Origin: Bradyrhizobium sacchari
Lineage (GTDB): Bacteria; Pseudomonadota; Alphaproteobacteria; Rhizobiales; Xanthobacteraceae
Assembly: GCF_002068095.1 (NCBI RefSeq)
Contig: NZ_LWIG01000007.1
Location: forward strand, 451,717-494,195
Length of the DNA stretch: 42,479 nt
Direction: 5' to 3'
The notes under the pieces were generated by a model. It worked only from the letters and a program-made list of their open reading frames with translations, was not told where the DNA came from and searched no databases. Both the position numbers and the translations under genes were made by a program. Position 1 is the first letter of the stretch; every line of letters begins with the position of its first letter. Shown in pieces: positions 34,131 through 42,406 of the stretch.

Positions 34131-34240
34131 GCCGTAGGGTGGGCGAAGCGAAGTGTGCCCACCCAAGTGTGCCCACCCACCTTTCACAATCATGGAAAGG
34201 TGGTGGGCATGGCGCGTCGCGCCTTTGCCTACCCTACGGC
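34131..34240. repeat. Intergenic palindromic repeat, family F
   Basis: Bounded by perfect 10-bp inverted ends gccgtagggt (34131-34140) and accctacggc (34231-34240), with inner gtgcccaccc / ggtgggcat arms. A 14-base unit aagtgtgcccaccc is duplicated in tandem (34151-34164 and 34165-34178). It lies between convergent mutL and rsmD and fills almost the whole gap. Confidence 0.75.
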
Positions 34241-34247
34241 AGCGAGA

Positions 34248-34802
34248 CTACGGCTTCCGCAGAAACACGAACTCCGTGTCGTCATATGCTCGCCGCTCCA
34301 GCTCCTCAAAACCCTCGGGCATCGTGAACTGCGCGGCTTTGGCTTCTTCCACCACCAGCAGCGCGCCTGGTGTCAGCCAGCCACCGTCGCGCAAGGAGGC
34401 GAGCGCCTTTTCCGCAAACCCCTTGCCATAGGGCGGATCGAGGAACACCAGCGAGAACGGCTCGACGGGATGCGCAGGACCGAGGTCGGTCGCATCGCGG
34501 CGATAGACCTTTGTGGCGCCGCCGAGGCCGAGCGACTCGACGTTGTTGCGGAGCAGCGCACGCGCCTCGGCGCCATTGTCCACAAACAGCGTGAATTTCG
34601 CCCCGCGCGAGGACGCCTCGATGCCGAGCGCGCCGGTGCCGGCGAAGAGATCGAGCACGCGCGCATCCGCAATCGGATCGTCATAGGCGTGCACGAGGAT
34701 GTTGAACACGGACTCGCGCAGGCGGTCCGCCGTGGGGCGGATGTCGCGCGAGGACGGTGAGGCGAGATTGCGCCCCTTCAACCTGCCGCCGACGACGCGC
34801 AA
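34248..34802 (-). CDS. rsmD: 16S rRNA (guanine-966-N2)-methyltransferase RsmD
   Basis: A 184-residue SAM enzyme modifying G966 of 16S rRNA. The N-terminus MRVVGGRLKGRNL and SRDIRPTADRLRESVFNIL are typical; motif I is DLFAGTGALGIEA and the catalytic motif is VFLDPPYGKGF. The best start is a TTG codon at 34802, because the family begins exactly at this residue and no ATG fits. It lies two bases beyond the stop of the rluB-like gene on the same strand, so the two are one transcript. Confidence 0.92.
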   Translation of the reverse strand: MRVVGGRLKGRNLASPSSRDIRPTADRLRESVFNILVHAYDDPIADARVLDLFAGTGALGIEASSRGAKFTLFVDNGAEARALLRNNVESLGLGGATKVYRRDATDLGPAHPVEPFSLVFLDPPYGKGFAEKALASLRDGGWLTPGALLVVEEAKAAQFTMPEGFEELERRAYDDTEFVFLRKP

Positions 34803-34804
34803 GC

Positions 34805-36778
34805 CTAGTCCTCCCGCGGCGTCAGGTCGCGCTTGCCGTGATAGCCGCGCTTGGGACGGCGCGGCGGGCCGTAGCCGTTCGCTTCCATCTCGTTGCGCTC
34901 GCGCGCCTCTTCGCTGCCGGTGCGCTGCACCAGCACGCGGCGGCCCTTGCGGTCGTTGATGACCGCGCGCTTCGCCGGCTTCTTCGGCGCATCGTCGCCG
35001 CGCCCGGCGGACTTCGACGGCACGTCGAACTCGGCACCCGATTTCTCGATCACCTTGTCGCCGAGCTGCTCGCGCAGCACGCGCGACTTGATCTCGTCGA
35101 CCTGGCCTTCGGGAATCTCGCCGAGCTGGAACGGGCCGTAGGAGACGCGGATCAGCCGGTTCACCTCGAGCCCGAGGTGGGCGCAGACGTTGCGGACCTC
35201 GCGGTTTTTGCCTTCGCGGATCGCGAATACCAGCCAGACATTGGCGCCCTGGTCGCGCTCGAGTGTCGCCTCGATCGGACCGTATTTGACGCCCTCGACC
35301 TCGATGCCGTTCTTGAGCTCGTCGAGCTGCGCCTGCGTGACGTCGCCATGGGCGCGGACGCGGTAGCGGCGCAGCCAGCCGGTGTCCGGCAGCTCGAGCG
35401 TGCGTGCGAGGCCGCCGTCATTGGTGAGCAGCAAGAGGCCCTCGGTGTTGAAATCGAGCCGGCCGACGCTGATCAGGCGCGGCAGGCCTTCGGGCAGGTT
35501 GTCGAACACGGTCGGACGACCTTCGGGGTCGTCATGCGTCGTCATCAGCCCGCGCGGCTTGTGATAGAGGAACAGCCGGGTGCGCTCGCGCGGCGGCAAC
35601 GGCTTGCCGTCGACCAGGACGACGTCGTTCGGGGTGATGTCGAGCGCCGGCGAGTTGATGACGCGGCCGTTGACGGTGACACGGCCCTGCGTGACCATTT
35701 CCTCGGCGTCGCGGCGCGAGGCGAGCCCCGCGCGCGCCAGTGCCTTGGCGATGCGCTCGCCGGCCTTCTTCGGCTTCGGCGCGTCCTCGCGGCGCGGCCG
35801 GCCCTCGAAATCCCGATCGCGCTCGCGATAGGCGCCGCGGCCGCCGAAGGCGGGACGCTTCTCGAAGATCCTGCTGTCGTCCTCATTGTCGCGGCGTGGA
35901 CGGTCGCGGAAGCGGCCCTCGCTGCGCGGATGCTCCTGCCAGTCCATCCGGCCTTCCGGCCGCTGGCGCGGACGATCGAATTTGGGGCGGTCACCACGTT
36001 CGCTGTCACGGTCACGCGGCCGATCGAATTTCGGCCGCTCGCGGAACGGACGATCGCCCGATGCACGATCATCGCGCGAACGCGAGAAGCGGGGACGGTC
36101 CTCGCCGCGGCCGCCCTCGCGACGGTCGTCGCGCTGACGCCAGGGCTTTTCGTCGCCGCGATCGCGGCCGCCGAAATCCTTGTCGAAGCTCTTGCGCGGA
36201 CGGTCACCGCGCGGACGATCGTCGCGCTTCTGCCACGGCTTTGAGTCGCCGCGTTCGCCACGATCCCGCGGACGGTCGCCAAAGCTGCGCTTGCGATCAT
36301 CCTTGCCCCCGAAATCGCGGTCGCGGCCGAAATCCTTGCGCGGCCGGTCGGAGTCGCCACGCGAGAACTTGCGGTCCTCGAACCGGCGCTCGGAGCGCTC
36401 GCCACGCGGTGCGCGATCGTCACGGTCGAATTTCGGACGGTCGCCACGCGGCTTGAACGGACGGTCGCCGCGCGGCTTGAAGCTGCGCTCACCGCGCTCC
36501 TCACCCTCTCGCTTGAAGCGTGGCCGGTCGGAAAAATCGCGGCGCGGGGCATCGCCCTCCTCGCGGCGGCGGAAAGGACGGCTGTCACGGTCGCCACGCG
36601 GGCGGCTGTCGCGGTCGCCTTTGCCCTCGAAGCCGCGCTTGGAGAACTTCTTCTCGGGGCCGCGCGGCTTGCCGCTACGGCCGCCTTTGGACGGTCCCTT
36701 CGACGGTCCCTTCGATGGTCCCTTGGGGGGGCCTCGCCGGCCGCGGGAATCGTTGTCTTTGTCGCTGTCGCGAGGCAT
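34805..36778 (-). CDS. RluB/RsuA-family pseudouridine synthase with long RGD-rich extension
   Basis: A 657-residue protein. The first 335 or so residues are low-complexity, built from variations of RGDRP, RDDR, KPRG, FDRP and GER, plus PSKG repeats at the very start; strongly charged and presumably disordered. A normal synthase follows: an S4 RNA-binding domain (GERIAKALARAGLASRRDAEEM, about 338-385), YHKPRGLMTTHDD, and the catalytic loop GRLDFNTEGLLLLTNDG with Asp442. By family it makes a pseudouridine in 23S rRNA (2605 region). The start is ATG at 36778; an in-frame GTG at 36790 is possible. rsmD follows after two bases. Confidence 0.9.
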   Translation of the reverse strand: MPRDSDKDNDSRGRRGPPKGPSKGPSKGPSKGGRSGKPRGPEKKFSKRGFEGKGDRDSRPRGDRDSRPFRRREEGDAPRRDFSDRPRFKREGEERGERSFKPRGDRPFKPRGDRPKFDRDDRAPRGERSERRFEDRKFSRGDSDRPRKDFGRDRDFGGKDDRKRSFGDRPRDRGERGDSKPWQKRDDRPRGDRPRKSFDKDFGGRDRGDEKPWRQRDDRREGGRGEDRPRFSRSRDDRASGDRPFRERPKFDRPRDRDSERGDRPKFDRPRQRPEGRMDWQEHPRSEGRFRDRPRRDNEDDSRIFEKRPAFGGRGAYRERDRDFEGRPRREDAPKPKKAGERIAKALARAGLASRRDAEEMVTQGRVTVNGRVINSPALDITPNDVVLVDGKPLPPRERTRLFLYHKPRGLMTTHDDPEGRPTVFDNLPEGLPRLISVGRLDFNTEGLLLLTNDGGLARTLELPDTGWLRRYRVRAHGDVTQAQLDELKNGIEVEGVKYGPIEATLERDQGANVWLVFAIREGKNREVRNVCAHLGLEVNRLIRVSYGPFQLGEIPEGQVDEIKSRVLREQLGDKVIEKSGAEFDVPSKSAGRGDDAPKKPAKRAVINDRKGRRVLVQRTGSEEARERNEMEANGYGPPRRPKRGYHGKRDLTPRED

Positions 36779-36896
36779 GAATAATCTCACTCAGGGGTGG
36801 CGCGAGGGCATTGTGCGCGCTCGTTCCGAGCCGCATGCTCAGGCAAAACCGGTATTCACTCTTGCTGAAGGCGGAGCTACTAGCAGGTTTCTGGCG

Positions 36897-37355
36897 ATGA
36901 TACGAGGCTTGAAAGCCCCCTCTTTCATGGATTTGGCGCTTCTGACGGCCGAAAATGCCGGAAAAGCGGGCGAAGTTCCGATCGGATGCGTGGTGGTCCG
37001 CAATTACGACGTCATCGCCACCGCGGCGAACCGGACGCTGACCGACCATGACCCCACCGCCCATGCCGAGATCGTCGCACTGCGCGAGGCCGCGAACAAG
37101 ATCGGCAGCGAGCGCCTCGTCGACTGCGACCTCTACGTGACGCTGGAGCCCTGCACCATGTGTGCGGGCGCGATCTCGTTTGCAAGGGTGAGGCGGCTCT
37201 ATTACGGCGCGGCCGACCCCAAGGGCGGCGCGGTGGAGTCAGGCGTGCGGTTCTTTGCATCGCCAACCTGCCACCACGCGCCGGATGTGTACTCCGGCGT
37301 CGGCGAGAGCGAGGCGGCACGGCTGCTCAAGGAGTTCTTCCGGGAGCGGCGGTAG
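36897..37355 (+). CDS. tadA: tRNA-adenosine(34) deaminase TadA
   Basis: Zinc deaminase of 152 residues converting A34 to inosine in tRNA-Arg(ACG). The catalytic HAE is in DPTAHAEIVAL (His56, Glu58), and zinc cysteines are in LEPCTMC (86, 89). ADPKGGAVESGV and the C-terminal RLLKEFFRERR fit TadA. ATG at 36897 is chosen; the frame is open far upstream only because the opposite strand of the low-complexity rluB-like gene has no stops in it. Divergent from that gene by 118 bases. Confidence 0.9.
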   Translation: MIRGLKAPSFMDLALLTAENAGKAGEVPIGCVVVRNYDVIATAANRTLTDHDPTAHAEIVALREAANKIGSERLVDCDLYVTLEPCTMCAGAISFARVRRLYYGAADPKGGAVESGVRFFASPTCHHAPDVYSGVGESEAARLLKEFFRERR

Positions 37356-37364
37356 GTCCCTCCC

Positions 37365-37450
37365 CGTCCTTGCGAGGAGCGAAGCGACGAAGCAATCCAG
37401 AGTCTTTCCGCGGAGGCAGCCTGGATTGCTTCGCTGCACTCGCAATGACG
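37365..37450. repeat. Intergenic palindromic repeat, family E (second copy)
   Basis: Begins cgtccttgcgaggagcgaag, contains caatccaga / ctggattg arms, and ends cgcaatgacg. Same layout as 31469-31554. It separates the convergent tadA and dehalogenase-like genes. Confidence 0.72.
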
Positions 37451-37458
37451 GGGGTGGC

Positions 37459-38361
37459 TCAGGCCAAGAAGAACTCGCGCAGGGCCTTCGCGGTCACATC
37501 GGGGTTCTCCTCGGTCAGGAAGTGCCCCGAATCCACCGGCATGCCGTCCACGTTCGTCGCCCATTGCTTCCACGTGTCGAGCGGCGTGGCGGCGGCCTGC
37601 GCCACGCCGGCATTGCCCCACAGCGCCAGCATCGGCACGGTGATCTTCTTGCCGGACTCGAAATCGGCCTTGTCGAGGTCGTAGTCGAAATAGGCGCCGG
37701 CGCGGTAATCCTCGCACATCGCGTGCACGCGGGCGGGATCGCGGAATGGCGCGATGTAGTGCTCGAGCGCGCGCTTGTCGATCGCGTCCAGCGTCTTCGA
37801 TTTGGTCTGGCTCGCCATCTTGAAGCGCAGGAAGAACTCGCCATTGCTCGAAATCAGCGTCTCCGGCAGCGGCGCGGGCTGGGCCAGGAAGGTCCAGTGA
37901 TAGATCTTCAGCGCATAGGCGCGGTTCATCCGCTCCCAGTAATTATAGGTCGGCAGGATATCGAGCACGGCGAGCTTCGACAGCCGGCCTGGATGGTCGA
38001 GCGCCAGCCGATACGACACACGGCCGCCGCGATCGTGGCCGGCGAGCGCGAAGTGCACGTGGCCGAGCTGCTCCATGGCTTCCACCATGGCTTTCGCCAT
38101 CGCGCGCTTGCTGTAGGGCATGTGCAGCGCATCGCTCTCGGGCATGTCGGACCAGCCGTAGCCCGGCAGGTCGGCGATGATCAGCGTGAACTTGTCGGCA
38201 AGCTGCGGCGCCACGCGGTGCCACATCACATGGGTCTCGGAGAAGCCGTGCAGCAGCAGCAGTGGCGGCCCCTCGCCGCCGACGCGGGCGAAGATGCGGC
38301 CGAAGGAGGTGTTGATCCACTCGGAGGCGAAGCCGGGATAGAGGTCGGCGAGATCGGACAT
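37459..38361 (-). CDS. Fluoroacetate dehalogenase-like alpha/beta hydrolase
   Basis: A 300-residue alpha/beta hydrolase. The residues used by the Rhodopseudomonas fluoroacetate dehalogenase RPA1163 (recalled) occur at the same numbers without gaps: nucleophile Asp110 with Arg111 and Arg114 (GHDRGGR), Asp134 (VLDI), His155-Trp156 (YHWT), Tyr219 (EDYRAG) and base His280 (SGHFL). The cap-region Trp185 of that enzyme is Gln185 here. Predicted activity is hydrolysis of a haloacetate, releasing halide and glycolate. The start giving [10 protein letters not shown] has an AAGGATG/AGAAAG region upstream. Convergent with tadA. A generic epoxide hydrolase is less likely because its lid tyrosines are replaced by His-Trp. 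Confidence 0.82.
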   Translation of the reverse strand: MSDLADLYPGFASEWINTSFGRIFARVGGEGPPLLLLHGFSETHVMWHRVAPQLADKFTLIIADLPGYGWSDMPESDALHMPYSKRAMAKAMVEAMEQLGHVHFALAGHDRGGRVSYRLALDHPGRLSKLAVLDILPTYNYWERMNRAYALKIYHWTFLAQPAPLPETLISSNGEFFLRFKMASQTKSKTLDAIDKRALEHYIAPFRDPARVHAMCEDYRAGAYFDYDLDKADFESGKKITVPMLALWGNAGVAQAAATPLDTWKQWATNVDGMPVDSGHFLTEENPDVTAKALREFFLA

Positions 38362-38566
38362 CTTTCTGCATCCTTGTCTGGTCAGTCCCGGAGCGCTCCC
38401 AACAAAAATGTCGAAAACAACCCCATGCACAGTAGCGGTATTATCAGCGGGGCCAGTAACCCCAACAGCTGATTGCGCATTTCTGGGATGCCGATGTGGC
38501 GGCGCGGTGGCGCAAATGCCGGAATGCGCGGATCGGCGCGTCGCACGCGCCGTCCGGCATGACGAG

Positions 38567-39850
38567 CTAACCTCTGGCCTTCTCCGCTTCCACCGCCTGC
38601 CAGCCGATGTCGCGGCGGCAGAAGCCGTCCGGCCAGTTGATGCGGTCGACGGCCTGGTAGGCGCGCGCCTGCGCCTCCGTCACGGTCTTGCCCAGCGCGC
38701 AGACATTGAGCACGCGGCCGCCATTGGCGAGGATCGCACCGTCCTTCTCAATTGTGCCGGCGTGGAAGATCTCGACGGTGTCGACCTTGGCGGCGTCATC
38801 GAGCCCCTCGATGCGCGTGCCCTTCTGGTAGTCGCCGGGGTAGCCCTTCGCCGCCATCACCACGGTGAGCGCGGATTCCGGATGCCAGCGCAGATCGAAA
38901 TGCTTCAGCTCCCCGTCGCAAGCGGCGATGAACGCCGGCACGATGTCCGACATCATGCGCAGCATCAAGACCTGGCACTCGGGATCGCCGAAGCGGACGT
39001 TGAACTCGAACAGCTTTGGCCCCTGCGTCGTCAGCATGATGCCGGCATAGAGGATGCCGCGGAACGGCGTGCCGCGCTGCTTCATGCCCGCGACCGTCGG
39101 CAGGATGATCCTGGCCATGATCGCGTCATGGACCTGAGGCGTCACCAGCGGCGTCGGCGAATAGGCGCCCATGCCGCCGGTGTTCGGGCCGACGTCGTGG
39201 TCGAACACGCGCTTGTGGTCCTGCGCGGATGCCAGCGGGATCGCGGTCTCGCCATCGCACAGCGCGAAGAAGCTGATCTCGCGGCCGGGCAAAAATTCCT
39301 CGATCACGACTTCAGCGCCGGCCTCGCCAAAGGCGCCCTCGAACATCATGGCGATGGCGTCCTCGGCCTCGCGCACGGTCTTGGCGACGACGACGCCCTT
39401 GCCGGCGGCGAGACCGTCGGCCTTGACCACGATCGGCGCGCCCTGGCTCTGGACATAGGCGCGCGCGTCATCGGCGTTGGTGAAGCGCTTGTAGGCGCCG
39501 GTCGGAATGCCGAATTCGGTGCACAGCGCCTTGGTGAAGCCCTTGGAGCTTTCGAGTTGGGCAGCGGCTCCGCTCGGGCCAAACGCCTTGATGCCGCTAG
39601 CTGCGAGATCGTCGACGATCCCGGCCGCCAGCGGCGTCTCCGGGCCGACCACCACCAGCTCGACCGCGTTCGCCTTGCAGAAGTCGATCACGGCCGCATG
39701 GTCGGCGATATCGAGCGCCACGCACTCCGCCTCGCGCGCGATGCCGGCATTGCCGGGCGCGCACCAGAATTTGGTGACCAGAGGCGAGGCTGCGATCTTC
39801 CACGCCAGGGCATGTTCGCGGCCGCCGGAACCGAGCAGGAGAATGTGCAT
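38567..39850 (-). CDS. purD: Phosphoribosylamine-glycine ligase
   Basis: ATP-grasp enzyme (427 residues) joining glycine to phosphoribosylamine in purine synthesis. Diagnostic parts: [18 protein letters not shown] at the start, [20 protein letters not shown]-grasp segment [18 protein letters not shown], the signature [10 protein letters not shown], and [13 protein letters not shown]. Length is normal. Start is the ATG at 39850; the frame extends 45 bases upstream without conservation. The 29-bp direct repeat bounding the TIR-like insert begins 43 bases beyond this start. Confidence 0.96.
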   Translation of the reverse strand: MHILLLGSGGREHALAWKIAASPLVTKFWCAPGNAGIAREAECVALDIADHAAVIDFCKANAVELVVVGPETPLAAGIVDDLAASGIKAFGPSGAAAQLESSKGFTKALCTEFGIPTGAYKRFTNADDARAYVQSQGAPIVVKADGLAAGKGVVVAKTVREAEDAIAMMFEGAFGEAGAEVVIEEFLPGREISFFALCDGETAIPLASAQDHKRVFDHDVGPNTGGMGAYSPTPLVTPQVHDAIMARIILPTVAGMKQRGTPFRGILYAGIMLTTQGPKLFEFNVRFGDPECQVLMLRMMSDIVPAFIAACDGELKHFDLRWHPESALTVVMAAKGYPGDYQKGTRIEGLDDAAKVDTVEIFHAGTIEKDGAILANGGRVLNVCALGKTVTEAQARAYQAVDRINWPDGFCRRDIGWQAVEAEKARG

Positions 39851-39893
39851 CGAAGGCTCGAAAATGAGGGGTTTTGCTGGGGGCGGAGGTCGC

Positions 39894-39922
39894 ACGAATC
39901 GGGGTGGGGCTCAAGGGGGGCG
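39894..39922 (+). repeat. Left 29-bp direct repeat
   Basis: Starts acgaatcggggtggg, then g, ctcaag, g, ggggcg. It differs from the right copy only at the two single bases named (39909 and 39916, both g here and t in the right copy). It lies just upstream of purD. Confidence 0.9.
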
Positions 39923-40105
39923 AACAATATCCACCAAACTGTACCTCTCCGCGAGGCCCGACACTGTGCCCCTCCGCTCAAAGAGCCAATTCGACCATTT
40001 AGGAAATTTACAAGGGCGCCGGCGGCAGTTGTGGGTAGTTCCCGCCGCCGCTTGCGTTCTTTTTTGCCGCCATGCGACCATGGGTAGATCAGGAGATCGA
40101 TCTCG

Positions 40106-41317
40106 ATGGCCCGTACAAAAACGACAAAAAAGCTCGCTGCCAAAACGACGAAGGCATTTAAGCGAGCGTACGTAAGGCAAACCGACGTTCCCAATGCGTC
40201 TCTCGCCGACGCCTTACGCATTCCCAAAGCGATTGACGAAAACTTCGGAGGCCGCCCCACCGCCCCGCTTCAAGTCGCGCTAGCCCTTAAGGTCGATCCG
40301 GGTGGTTCACAATTGCGAGTGCTGTCGGGAGCCAGCATGGCGTTCGGACTAATCGAGGGTGGTGCTCAAGCTCAAACGATTTCACTGACCCCACTCGCCA
40401 AAAGCATCTTGCGCCCGACATCTGAAGAGCAGGATGCCGCTGCTCGCCGCGAAGCGGTCCTCCGCCCGCGCGTGTTCAAGGAATTTCTTGAAAGGTACGA
40501 CAATCACGCCTTTCCACGAGCAGACATCGCGCTTAACGTGTTGGAGGAACTAGGTGTGCCTCGCGAGAAGTGCGCTGAAGTGCTGGAAAGGCTGCAGGAG
40601 AGTGCAAGGGCTGCCGGCTTTTTACAGCCAGGAAAAGACAAGACGTACGTCTTTCTTGACGTCGCACGACTAACACCCGCCGACCGGGAGCAACCCGAGA
40701 CGTTCGACGACACTAAAGACCAGGACGATCTCGCAGCGCTCGCTGAGCTACACCAATCACCGTCAGCGCAACCTCATCCGCTTGCCTCTCTTGAGCCTAT
40801 TGTAGCGCCCAATACCGAAGCGCCGCACAATGCAACGATGGCTGCGGCGGTGGCAGATGATGCGCGAAGGAGAAAGGTGTTCGTTACTCATGGAAAAGAC
40901 AAGACGTTTGTCGATCCAATCAAGCGTATGCTGGAATATGGCGAACTTGAACCGGTAGTCTCGGTAGAGCGCACCTCTGTCTCCAAGCCAGTGCCAGACA
41001 AAGTAATGGATGACATGCGCATATCCGGCGCGGCGATCATTCATGTCGACGCTGAGCGCGTACTTAAGGACGACGACGGCAACGACCATGTCGTCATCAA
41101 TCCGAACGTTCTGATCGAGATTGGTGCCGCGATGGCGTTCTACGGTCGCCGGTTCGTGCTGCTCGTCCGCGATGGCGTAAAATTGCCCTCAAACCTGCAG
41201 GGACTATTCGAGGTTCGGTACAAGGGTGACACATTGGACGCAAACGCCACGATGCAGCTTCTTGAGGCCATGCGCGAGATGAAGACCTTGCCGCTGCCAA
41301 CAAAAGTTGGGCTGTAA
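40106..41317 (+). CDS. TIR-like nucleotide-binding protein, putative phage-defence effector
   Basis: A 403-residue protein. Residues 1-25 are basic. Residues 30-190 form a helical, winged-helix-like region (DALRIPKAIDENFGG ... LKVDPGGSQLRVLSGASMAFGL ... SLTPLAKSILRP ... VFKEFLERYDNHAFPRADIA). A linker (195-250) leads to a TIR-like domain of the Cap12/PF10137 type (256-375): KVFVTHGKDKTFVDPIKRML, then INPNVLIEIGAAMAFYGRRF, where Glu338 is the likely catalytic acid, and VLLVRDGVKLPSNLQGL. Related domains hydrolyse NAD or bind nucleotides in anti-phage systems. It stands alone with an AGGAG site ten bases upstream. Defence is inferred from family and context. Confidence 0.75.
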   Translation: MARTKTTKKLAAKTTKAFKRAYVRQTDVPNASLADALRIPKAIDENFGGRPTAPLQVALALKVDPGGSQLRVLSGASMAFGLIEGGAQAQTISLTPLAKSILRPTSEEQDAAARREAVLRPRVFKEFLERYDNHAFPRADIALNVLEELGVPREKCAEVLERLQESARAAGFLQPGKDKTYVFLDVARLTPADREQPETFDDTKDQDDLAALAELHQSPSAQPHPLASLEPIVAPNTEAPHNATMAAAVADDARRRKVFVTHGKDKTFVDPIKRMLEYGELEPVVSVERTSVSKPVPDKVMDDMRISGAAIIHVDAERVLKDDDGNDHVVINPNVLIEIGAAMAFYGRRFVLLVRDGVKLPSNLQGLFEVRYKGDTLDANATMQLLEAMREMKTLPLPTKVGL

Positions 41318-41353
41318 GCAATCAGATCGCCGAAGCAGAATTCTTAGGAATTA

Positions 41354-41418
41354 CGGTGACAGTGCACTAAATCCCCAATCAAAAGAGTCAGTTGGCATAG
41401 TTTAGTGCACCGTCACCG
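41354..41418. repeat. 18-bp inverted repeat near the right edge of the insert
   Basis: Arms cggtgacagtgcactaaa (41354-41371) and tttagtgcaccgtcaccg (41401-41418) pair at 17 of 18 positions around a 29-base spacer. It sits between the TIR-like stop and the right direct repeat. It resembles REP-type palindromes associated with IS200/RAYT transposases from memory; it could equally act as a terminator stem. Confidence 0.75.
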
Positions 41419-41426
41419 GTATCCCC

Positions 41427-41455
41427 ACGAATCGGGGTGGGTCTCAAGTGGGGCG
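41427..41455 (+). repeat. Right 29-bp direct repeat
   Basis: Starts acgaatcggggtggg, then t, ctcaag, t, ggggcg. It is 27/29 identical to 39894-39922 and lies 141 bases upstream of the IclR-type start. Confidence 0.9.
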
Positions 41456-41596
41456 CTCCCGAACTCCCGGCCATTCGATATCCCCGATCATCCCGCGCGG
41501 TCGCCGGCGAACGCCTTTTCGCCGTCCGAGCGATCGGGTACACGGAATTTGCATTCCCCACCGCGTGCTGCGACAGCGATCTGATCGGCCTGATGG

Positions 41597-42364
41597 ATGA
41601 ACCCTGAGAAGCTGCAGCCGGGCGCGCCCGCCCTGGAAAAGGGGCTGGACCTTCTGGAGGCGCTGGCGGGCGCATCGCGCGGCCTCAGCCAGAAGCAGCT
41701 TGCCGAGCGGGTCGGCCGCTCCGTCAGCGAGATCTTCCGGATGCTGGTGGCGCTGGAGCGGCGCGGCTATGTCGCGCGGGATCCTGCGACCGGCGAATAT
41801 ACGCTGACGCTGAAACTGTTCCGGATCGCCTCGCAATTCCCGCCGACCGAGCGGCTGCTGAAGGCCGCGCTGCCGGTGATGGAGCAGCTGGCCTCCCGCG
41901 TGCAGCTGTCCTGCCACCTGACGGTGCTGCACGGCGAGCAGTTCATGGTAATTGCCCGGATCGAGCCGGAATGGCTGATGGGCTGGTCTGTCAAGGTCGG
42001 CGCGGTGTTTCCGCTCACCCAGCAATACGCATCGGCAAAGGTTCTGGCGGCCTTTCAGCTCGAAGGCCGGCGCGAAGAGCTTGCGCAAGTCATCGCCGCC
42101 AATGATCGCATCAGCACCAGGAAGGCCATCGACGCGCTCGATCGCATTTCCGCGGAGGGAGGAAACTTCTCCAATGACGATGGCTATACGCGCATCCTCG
42201 CCTATAGCTGCCCGATCATTGAGGCCTCCGGCCGCGCCGTGGCCGCGATGACCGTCCCCCTGGTGAGGCAGGATCAAATTCCCGCCACGGAAGCCAGCGC
42301 CATCGCCGCCGCGCTGCGCAGCGCGGCGAGGGTCGTCTCCGAGAAGATCGGCGGCGTCGCCTAG
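41597..42364 (+). CDS. IclR-family transcriptional regulator
   Basis: A 255-residue regulator. The winged helix occupies about 10-75 (ALEKGLDLLEALAGASRGLSQKQLAERVGRSVSEIFRMLVALERRGYVARD), and the effector-binding IclR domain about 85-250 (LPVMEQLASRVQLSCHLTVLHG; AYSCPIIEASGRAVAAMTVPL). The SEIFRML recognition helix is typical. The ATG at 41597 is used; an overlapping ATG four bases earlier is out of frame. The regulated operon is not in the window unless it lies beyond the right end. IclR members usually control aromatic or glyoxylate catabolism, but this one cannot be assigned. Confidence 0.9.
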   Translation: MNPEKLQPGAPALEKGLDLLEALAGASRGLSQKQLAERVGRSVSEIFRMLVALERRGYVARDPATGEYTLTLKLFRIASQFPPTERLLKAALPVMEQLASRVQLSCHLTVLHGEQFMVIARIEPEWLMGWSVKVGAVFPLTQQYASAKVLAAFQLEGRREELAQVIAANDRISTRKAIDALDRISAEGGNFSNDDGYTRILAYSCPIIEASGRAVAAMTVPLVRQDQIPATEASAIAAALRSAARVVSEKIGGVA

Positions 42365-42406
42365 AGCACGCCGGGATCAGGCTTGATCGTCGCAACGACC
42401 GAGATG

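Larger units (their letters stand above)
39894..41455 (+). mobile_element. Putative one-gene genomic insert bounded by direct repeats
   Basis: Two 29-bp direct repeats (39894-39922 and 41427-41455; 27 of 29 bases identical) enclose a segment of about 1.5 kb holding only the TIR-like gene. The enclosed DNA has a visibly lower GC content and more A/T-ended codons than purD and the iclR-type gene on either side. No transposase or integrase is present, so it is either mobilised in trans or was exchanged by recombination between repeats. The mobility is inference; the repeats and composition shift are seen. Confidence 0.5.

Noticed and set aside
34757..36244. Long plus-strand open frame (495 codons) opposite the rluB-like gene, and another at 36180-37355 reading into tadA
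   Set aside because: These frames exist because the antisense of a GC-rich, low-complexity coding region has few stops. Composition is arginine/alanine/leucine-rich without domains, and the minus-strand gene has clear S4 and catalytic motifs.
38362..38566. Possible further small gene or repeat between the dehalogenase-like gene and purD
   Set aside because: No frame with a start, ribosome site and plausible product; a stretch (gaaaacaaccccatgcacag) seems familiar from other Bradyrhizobium intergenic regions but shows no second copy in this window.
38408..40087. 559-codon plus-strand open frame opposite purD
   Set aside because: Antisense shadow; purD on the minus strand is unmistakable, and the frame runs into the boundary of the insert without any domain.
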